This document shows positions 58,783 through 64,000 of a stretch of DNA of 64,000 nt, in pieces. This DNA is from Gymnothorax reevesii (lineage: Eukaryota > Chordata > Actinopteri > Anguilliformes > Muraenidae), in the NCBI GenBank assembly GCA_029721435.1, contig CM056574.1:75063501-75127500 (forward strand), written 5' to 3'. The position numbers and the translations under genes are program-made. Each line of letters begins with the position of its first letter. Position 1 is the stretch's first letter. The notes under the pieces were generated by a model that saw only the letters and a list, made by a program, of their open reading frames with translations, did no database searches and had not been told where the DNA came from.

Positions 58783-61700
58783 CTGATTCAAAGAGTGATT
58801 GAAACTTCTGTACTTGAGTATAAAAATTTAAGAAAGACCATAAATCATACCTGACTCGTCAATCAATGTTTGGGCCATTTCCACCCTCATTTTATTGACC
58901 CCGTTCTGGTCAACTGGAAAGTTGGGCTTCTCCCCTTTTAAGATGCTCTCAGCCACCTTGAACATGAACTGCAGTAAACTCACTTTGAAATATTTGAAAG
59001 ATGGATTAAGTGATAATATGGACAGCTTACTTTACAGACCAGCACCCCACATGATGAGGTGTCCTGCTGGTGGGGGTGGTCGATGGTGCTGCATGACCAT
59101 CTGGACACATTTATGTTTTTCCTTCTAATGAAGGCTCTAGATTGCAAGGATAAAGGGATCAAGTGATACTGCTTGTGACTTACAAGATACTTCATTTACT
59201 TCAGACATGCAACCATGAGAAATCATTCAAGATTACCTTGTTTTTCCTTGCATTTCTGAAGCTGGGCACTAGTAGCTCCAAAGGGGTCAACAAAAAGGGC
59301 CCTTCGCTCCATGGGGTACATAGCCTGTTTAAAATTAAAATAAATGATTTGTAAATCTACAGAAGGCTTTTATGCTTGCTAAAGATGTGCATGTAGCTTT
59401 GGATAAATGTGCACTTACTACCAGAGTCCAGTGTCTGTCCTTGCAAACTCCAATGAGTACATCATACAGTGCAGTATCCAGCTACAAAAATTCCACCTGT
59501 TATGAGTTGCACATCTTGGAAACATCAAGATTAAATGATGCTCACCTTTCTCAACCCCCTAGATGTGCCATTCCATATAGCAGTCATTTCAAAGGAGTCA
59601 ATGACAAAGGCTTTGGACGGCACTTGCCTGGCAACAATTGACATGTAGCCGTTCAGGACCTGCAAATAGTTGCCTGTTATTGGTCTGTTTCGACAATATA
59701 AATACCCAAAAGAACCTACAAGCCAGCTTAAAGCAGAGTATATTCAGGAATACTTATCTCACTCACCAGTTCCTTTCCAGGGGCGAGGCTCTGGAAATCT
59801 GCTGTAAAGATCTTATAGGGCCCAATCTTTGCCCATAAGATCTCCCCCTTTTTCCAATCCCAGATATCGGTCACTGGAAAGGCAGAGTAGTACTTTGAAG
59901 TTACAGAAATGGGGGGGGGGGGGAGAGAGATTAGATACACATTTAATCTCACAAGATATATAAATACCATTGCTTTGGAGTGGATTTCTCATTGGAGATA
60001 TTCCTTCAGTGGGAGAGGAGCTGGAACAGGATTTATGAGGAGAGATGGGTGTGTGGGGACATGACAGAGTGGCTGAGGAGGTTGGAGAGAGGGTAATCAG
60101 AGGGGCGCTTACAGCATCAGGTTGGATGTTTTGGTGGGTTGGACTAGTACTCGCTGTTAAACTGTATCAGCCTCCATTTTCCCCCCCTTCTGCTGCTGTT
60201 CCCTGATGTTTTTGAGCAGCACGACGTGACCAGCTTTGAATGCGTCATCCTGACCCCGGTCTCCTTTCCTTTTCCTCGTTTTCTCATGGCTTTTTTTAAT
60301 GTTTTCCCGCACCTCCTGATACACCTCATGCAGTCTGAGTCTTTCCGAGACCACCACTTCATCCCTCAAAAGAGTTTCCACCTTTTCCTCGGTCACCTAC
60401 AAGAAAATACATGGGCATTAGAGAGTTAGAGTTATCACATTTAATCGGCAGCTGTATGAAAATATTGCAAACAATTTCGACAGGGTTACCTCATACTCTC
60501 TGGGTACCTCTGAAGGATATCTGACCTCTCTACCAAACATGAGGTAGTAAGGCCTGTATTTTGTGGTGAGATGTTTTTTGGTCCTGATGCCAAACATTGT
60601 GGCACCCAGATATTGGTCCCATGTCCTGTGATTGTCCCTCGCCAGCTTGCCCAGAGACCTGAAATATTCAGTGGTGTCAAATTGAAAGTGATCATGTATT
60701 CATTATCAATTTAAAGTCGTTTTTACCCTCCAAGAACATACCGTTGGATGGTGCTGTTAAGTCTCTCAACAAGCCCGTTTGTTTGGGGATGGTAGGGGGA
60801 ACAAAAGCTCCTTTTTATGCCCAGCTTCTCACAGAGGCAAGCGTTGACCTTCCATATGCCAAAGATTTATACAAGTCACCATGGATGACCAATACTACGG
60901 TACTGCAAATAATCCAATTTTACCTCACCTTATTTTTAAACTCTGTTCCCTGATCTGTAAGCAGTCTTTGAGGAGCCCCAAATTTGTATACAAAGTCAAG
61001 AATACAATGGGTGACCTCTTCTGCTGATTTACTTTTTAGAGGGTAGGCCTCTGCCCACTTAGTGAAGTAGTCAACCATGACACAGATGTACTGGTTACCA
61101 CTCTGAGTTACAGTGAGCTTGAGAAGATCCATTCCAACAAGCTCAAATGGCTCAGACACCTGAAAGACGAGAATGCGCATTATACAACTCCACTAGAAGG
61201 TTAGATCGGACTCTTAAGTCACACCGGAAGCTCACCTCTATTGGGTTATATTGTTTCTTTTCCTTTAGGTTGGCCCGCTTAGACTGACATGGTGGGCACT
61301 GGGCAACCTGAAAAATGAAAGTCCTCAGAATAACCATCATGTCAGGTCTGTCTTTACAAGTAATGTACACAGGATATTTAGATAGCGACAGTCACATCTA
61401 CTTTTTAAAACTTTATTCACACAATTGTTTGAATTGTTTCTGGTCTTTTAGAGTGCCCATTCTTTGAAGTTAGTGGATACATGAAAATGTTCGGGATGAA
61501 GTAATTCCTTTGTTCATTTACGAATGTCATCTTCCATGCCAGGCCAATAATACCGACTGATAATAGAATGATGAGTTTTTTCCACTCCACAGTGAGCTCC
61601 ATCAGCGCTGCAGTGGAAGTCCTGAAAAATTTCATCTGCTTCCTCAGACGAAAGAACAACTTTTGTAAGGTGTTCTTCCTGGCCTTTTCGTTTTCTACAA

Positions 61701-61917
61701 ATGTAGAAGAGCTCTCCATCTAGAAAGGATGCTGCTCTTGAATTATTAAGCACCAAAATAATCACTGAAAATAAAGTTTTGTTGATTTGTTTCCCCTTAA
61801 GGATGAAATTTGCTGCTCTCCTCTTGATCACATATTTTTGCTGCTTTGTTGCGCCCTGGGGGAATTGATCATGGACTTTAAAGTCCATCAACTCTCGCAC
61901 AATTGTAGGATTCATTT
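58537..61917 (-). CDS. Ginger-like transposase: integrase, Ulp1-like protease, PHD finger (multi-exon, damaged)
   Basis: Exons read from the minus strand with GT/AG borders: 61795-61917 and 61526-61719 (H2C2 start), 61236-61307, 60929-61159, 60742-60848, 60490-60658, about 60166-60396, 59767-59873, 59546-59659, 59419-59481, 59237-59324, about 59031-59100, 58851-58968, 58709-58782, 58537-58638 (stop). Most phases agree. The product should cut and join transposon DNA in the nucleus. Damage: the donor after 61795 reads GG instead of GT, a TGA follows DIRK near 61515, the step from the 59237 exon to the 59031 exon is one base out of frame, and the link from 60166 to 59873 is unclear. It is probably inactive, unless the problem junctions use exons I have missed. 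Confidence 0.7.
59031..59873 (-). other. Ulp1-like cysteine protease domain
   Basis: Across five exons: an N-terminal part (LWAKIGPYKIF), then FVIDSFEMTAIWNG, then His in DRHWTLV (59419-59481), Asp in ALFVDPFG (59237-59324), and Gln/Cys in HPHQQDTSSCGVLVCK (59031-59100). The order His, Asp, Gln, Cys and the QQD..SCG motif fit the C48 (Ulp1/SENP) family, which cleaves SUMO-like proteins. All catalytic residues are visible. Its role in transposition is unknown; it could act on the transposase itself or on host SUMO. Confidence 0.75.
60490..61917 (-). other. H2C2 zinc and DD35E integrase region
   Basis: It starts MNPTIVRELMDFKV. The zinc domain is HCGVEKTHHSIISRYYWPGM with CPPCQ in the next exon. 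The core has Asp in VGMDLL and YFTKWAEAYPL (exon 60929-61159), Asp in LLTDQGTEF, and Glu in TNGLVERLN (exon 60742-60848). There are 35 residues between the second Asp and the Glu, so all three catalytic residues are present. The exon at 60490-60658 (WDQYLGATMFGIRT, YYLMFGREVRYPSEV) matches the region after the core in Gypsy and Ginger integrases. Confidence 0.85.
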
Positions 61918-62504
61918 TTTTAATTCTCTCACTTGCTTCAAAACCCAAAACCTATATAGGGGTCATGGGTAATTGGATAATTGGATTAAAAAATCAGCTC
62001 TCAAAAAAGGGCTGCAGACCTGTGGTCTAGTGGTCACTGGTTCATTTGTAATTAATAATTTGGTTCATTGGTGAACATGCATTGATACTGTGAGACGTAT
62101 CAATTAACATGAAAGTAGTAGCAGTTGTTGAAATAATCAACGAAACCCTATCAAAAGTGTTCGAATTGAAGGTGGAAGTGGAATTGGGCTTCATAAATAC
62201 GAATTATAGGCTCCCATGTAGAGGTTAATTTACTGAATATTAGCCTATGTTAAAATGCATAATGACCAGGAAATGTCAAACGATGGCCTCTGTATTGAAG
62301 TTAAATCAATGTACTCTCTCGATAACGTAATTTTGGTAATCGTGGGATGAATTTTGTGCTGTGAATAATTTATTATGTTTCCATTGAATCTTAGTGCTTA
62401 TTTTACCCCCAAAAAGCAGACATTGCGACCTCTGATCTCTAAAAATACAGAACAGTTTGGAAAAATTAGACTGTATGGGTTTATCAGCAACTAGAACCAA
62501 AAAT
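61918..62504. other. Region upstream of the transposase gene
   Basis: AT-rich, between the right repeat and the first recognised exon. The promoter and any 5' exon should lie here, but I see no clear signal. The short open frame near 62306-62533 has no recognisable domain. Confidence 0.35.
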
Positions 62505-62637
62505 AACGGGTTATCACTGCAACGACGGGTCACAAGTTAATCCAGTCGAGGTGTTTTTTGCCAACAAATCAATGTCTGGTTATTCATGTTAAACCAACAT
62601 ATAGTCTACTCTAACTCGTACACGATTACCCATGACA

Positions 62638-62703
62638 GTGGCGCAGTGGGCTATTGCATGGAAATTCTACCCGGCAGTGCGGGAATGATTGATATCGAAT
62701 CCT
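62638..62703 (+). promoter_or_regulatory. tRNA-like A/B boxes, right repeat, inner
   Basis: TGGCGCAGTGGGC fits an RNA polymerase III A box, and ATATCGAATCC matches the last eight bases of the B-box consensus GGTTCGAATCC. They are about 40 bp apart. It could be an old tRNA-derived SINE head or part of the repeat itself. Confidence 0.4.
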
Positions 62704-63592
62704 CGATGAAGACTAATTTTTTTTAAAGGAAGCAAGTAAAATGCGATTTCAATTTGTCATCAGTTTCACTCAATTCTATTAAATAAATTGGACGGATGTC
62801 TGAGTAAAATCGGATTATAACTGTTCAGGCAGATCCAAGATCAGCGCCGTGTCTTTTCCGTAGTTAGAACATCTGCAGTTGCCACGAGGAAAGGTCCGAC
62901 GTTTGTAAACAAAGGTCACCAGTTAACAGGTGTGATGGATCAACTGGTTTCCCTGTTAACTGGTAACTTTTGTTTATGGGAGTCTTTCTCTCAGGTTTTT
63001 TTGGTTCTTGTTGAGAAGAATCGAATTGGCTGACGCTTTAAAAAAGATATATATATTTGATTTAATCCTGCCATTAACCAGCCGAAACAAATTCAGTTCA
63101 CGAGATTGTCTCGTGTCAAGGAGTCGTGTAACACTGTCTTATCAGGTAGACCTTTTTCAATATAGTCCGTTAATAACCAGCCGTTACAAATAATGCGTAA
63201 TACATAACCAGTCAAAACAAAGTCCATGCATCAAGTGTTTATAATGGCTGGTGACTCACTGATAATATTTTGAATAAGGGTAATACCATAGGACACGGTT
63301 CCTGTCTTCATATTTCAGACGGCGGCGATCATCCCATAAACTGAATTTCTTTTGATTGTTTAATAACACAAATTCAATAGGCTATATTAAAAAAAGCGTT
63401 AGCCGATTAGATTCTTATCAACAAAAACCTAAATCAGATGCGCAACAAACACAGGTTCAGCTGCTATCTCTGCGGTAACAATGGTCACAATTTAAGCCAG
63501 CCGAAGTGTTTACATCCAAGAAATGTATGTCCAGTTGTTTCTGTTTGAGCTATGGTGTGTATTTGGAGACTAACGAACTCGTGTCGGTTCAG

Positions 63593-63653
63593 TGGCCAAG
63601 AGGGTTAATCTATCGTGTTAAAATGCTCCAATCTCATATGACGTATCGAATCC
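63593..63653 (+). promoter_or_regulatory. tRNA-like A/B boxes, right repeat, outer
   Basis: GTGGCCAAGAGGGTTAATC resembles the D-arm of Leu/Ser tRNAs, and GTATCGAATCCCGGGTG resembles the T-arm. The mirror copy in the left repeat (56986-57050) keeps both boxes. Confidence 0.45.
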
Positions 63654-63791
63654 CGGGTGAGGTTACATATCTTTTTCTTTTTTTATTTGGAGGAGCAAGA
63701 AGATTAAACTCGATTTTTAAACTCATGACGGCTTTACAAATGTCAAAAGCCAACGAAATACTTGAATCAGATGGATAGATAACAAGTAAAA

Positions 63792-64000
63792 TTAAAGCTG
63801 CAAGCAGCGTTGAACGGGCCCTCGCCCCCATGCGCACGTTGGGGTTGTGGTGAGATCCTGACGGGTGCAGCTGTGCACTCACGACCATTGGACAGGTCAA
63901 GTGCCGGCCCCAACCTGGGAGAAAGTGTCGAGCGAATCGGACAAAGCTGAAGGAGTTATGATAAGTTGATACTTCATCCACCAGAAAGCGCTCAGAGTGT
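63792..64000 (+). mobile_element. Helitron-like repeat, copy K (3' part outside window)
   Basis: TTAAAGCTGCAAGCAGCG is inserted after AAGTAAAA. After about 110 bp of the shared 5' section it diverges from copies A-J (GTGCCGGCCCCAACCTGGG, then GGACAAAGCTGAAGGAG), so it belongs to another subfamily. The left Ginger-like repeat at 56849-56860 shows the empty target as AAGTAAAATTAG (minus strand), which puts the insertion between A and T. Confidence 0.75.

Larger units (their letters stand above)
56700..63791 (-). mobile_element. Ginger-like DNA transposon with long inverted repeats
   Basis: Left (about 56700-58135) and right (about 62505-63791) flanks are inverted copies of each other over more than 1.2 kb. 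For example 56852-57002 is the reverse complement of 63643-63791. Between them a minus-strand, intron-rich gene encodes a retroviral-type integrase, a Ulp1-like protease and a PHD finger. Integrase-bearing cut-and-paste transposons related to Gypsy are known as Ginger, and integrase plus intron content plus inverted repeats fits that class. The right repeat is interrupted at 63792, so total length is unknown. Confidence 0.75.
62505..63791. repeat. Right long inverted repeat of the Ginger-like element
   Basis: It mirrors the left repeat: GTTAACAGGTGTGATGGATC near 62922, GACACGGTTCCTGTCTTCAT near 63293, and ACTCATGACGGCTTTACAAA near 63720. It has the same two-block structure with two tRNA-like A/B-box pairs. 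It breaks off at GATAACAAGTAAAA where a Helitron-like element starts. Confidence 0.75.

Noticed and set aside
62306..62533. Upstream open frame as a first exon of the Ginger-like gene
   Set aside because: It overlaps the start of the inverted repeat, has no recognisable domain and no clear splice donor leading to the integrase exons.

Overview
The window looks like an accessory, transposon-packed stretch of a vertebrate genome, most likely a teleost fish. The evidence is several Tc1-like transposons of kinds common in fish, a very high-copy repeat whose 5' end reads AAAGCTGCAAGCAGCG, hAT and Harbinger debris, a Ty3/Gypsy retrotransposon, and a multi-exon Ginger-like DNA transposon. Base composition is AT-rich and coding parts are split by GT/AG introns. 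I cannot name the species, and I see no convincing complete host gene.

Region 1 (1-29193) is an almost uninterrupted head-to-tail and nested array of nine copies (A-I) of one non-coding element. Each copy starts TTAAAGCTGCAAGCAGC, carries 3, 4 or 5 modules of about 0.9 kb, and ends in GAA/AAT microsatellites, a hairpin and GGGCCCTAA. Copies join exactly between A and T. Copy E is interrupted by F, G and H, and H by I; both interrupted copies resume without target duplication. This fits a Helitron-like (rolling-circle) non-autonomous family with an atypical 5' end. Two further 5' ends lie at 41077 and 63792.

Region 2 (29194-43567) is mixed unique DNA and decayed DNA transposons. It holds a Tc1-like fragment (31519), an internally deleted Tc1-like element with a TA duplication (32416-32946) inside an older repeat, and a minus-strand Tc1 pseudogene split by a MITE (34690-35620). 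It also holds a 5'-truncated Tc1 copy (36013-36976), a foldback repeat (37000-37363), a Tc1-like element with a nearly full transposase (37965-39294), a G-rich block, and a truncated copy of the Region 1 element (41077-42293).

Region 3 (43568-55925) is one very long palindrome. Its left arm is interrupted by a nearly intact Ty3/Gypsy element (44061-49818) and a full-length Tc1-like element (51034-52627). Its right arm is interrupted by a hAT element that itself contains a Harbinger fragment (54150-55748). The Gypsy gag-pol junction has a textbook -1 frameshift signal: GGGAAAC, a 6-nt spacer, a 9-bp stem and a possible 7-bp pseudoknot. Its pol has one nonsense codon.

Region 4 (55926-64000) has a THAP-domain exon (56086-56266). 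It is followed by a Ginger-like transposon with inverted repeats over 1.2 kb long and a minus-strand gene of about 14 exons. That gene encodes an H2C2 zinc domain and DD35E integrase, then a Ulp1-like cysteine protease, then a PHD finger. The inverted repeats carry tRNA-like A/B-box pairs. The right repeat is interrupted at 63792 by a Region 1-type element, and the left repeat shows the empty site.
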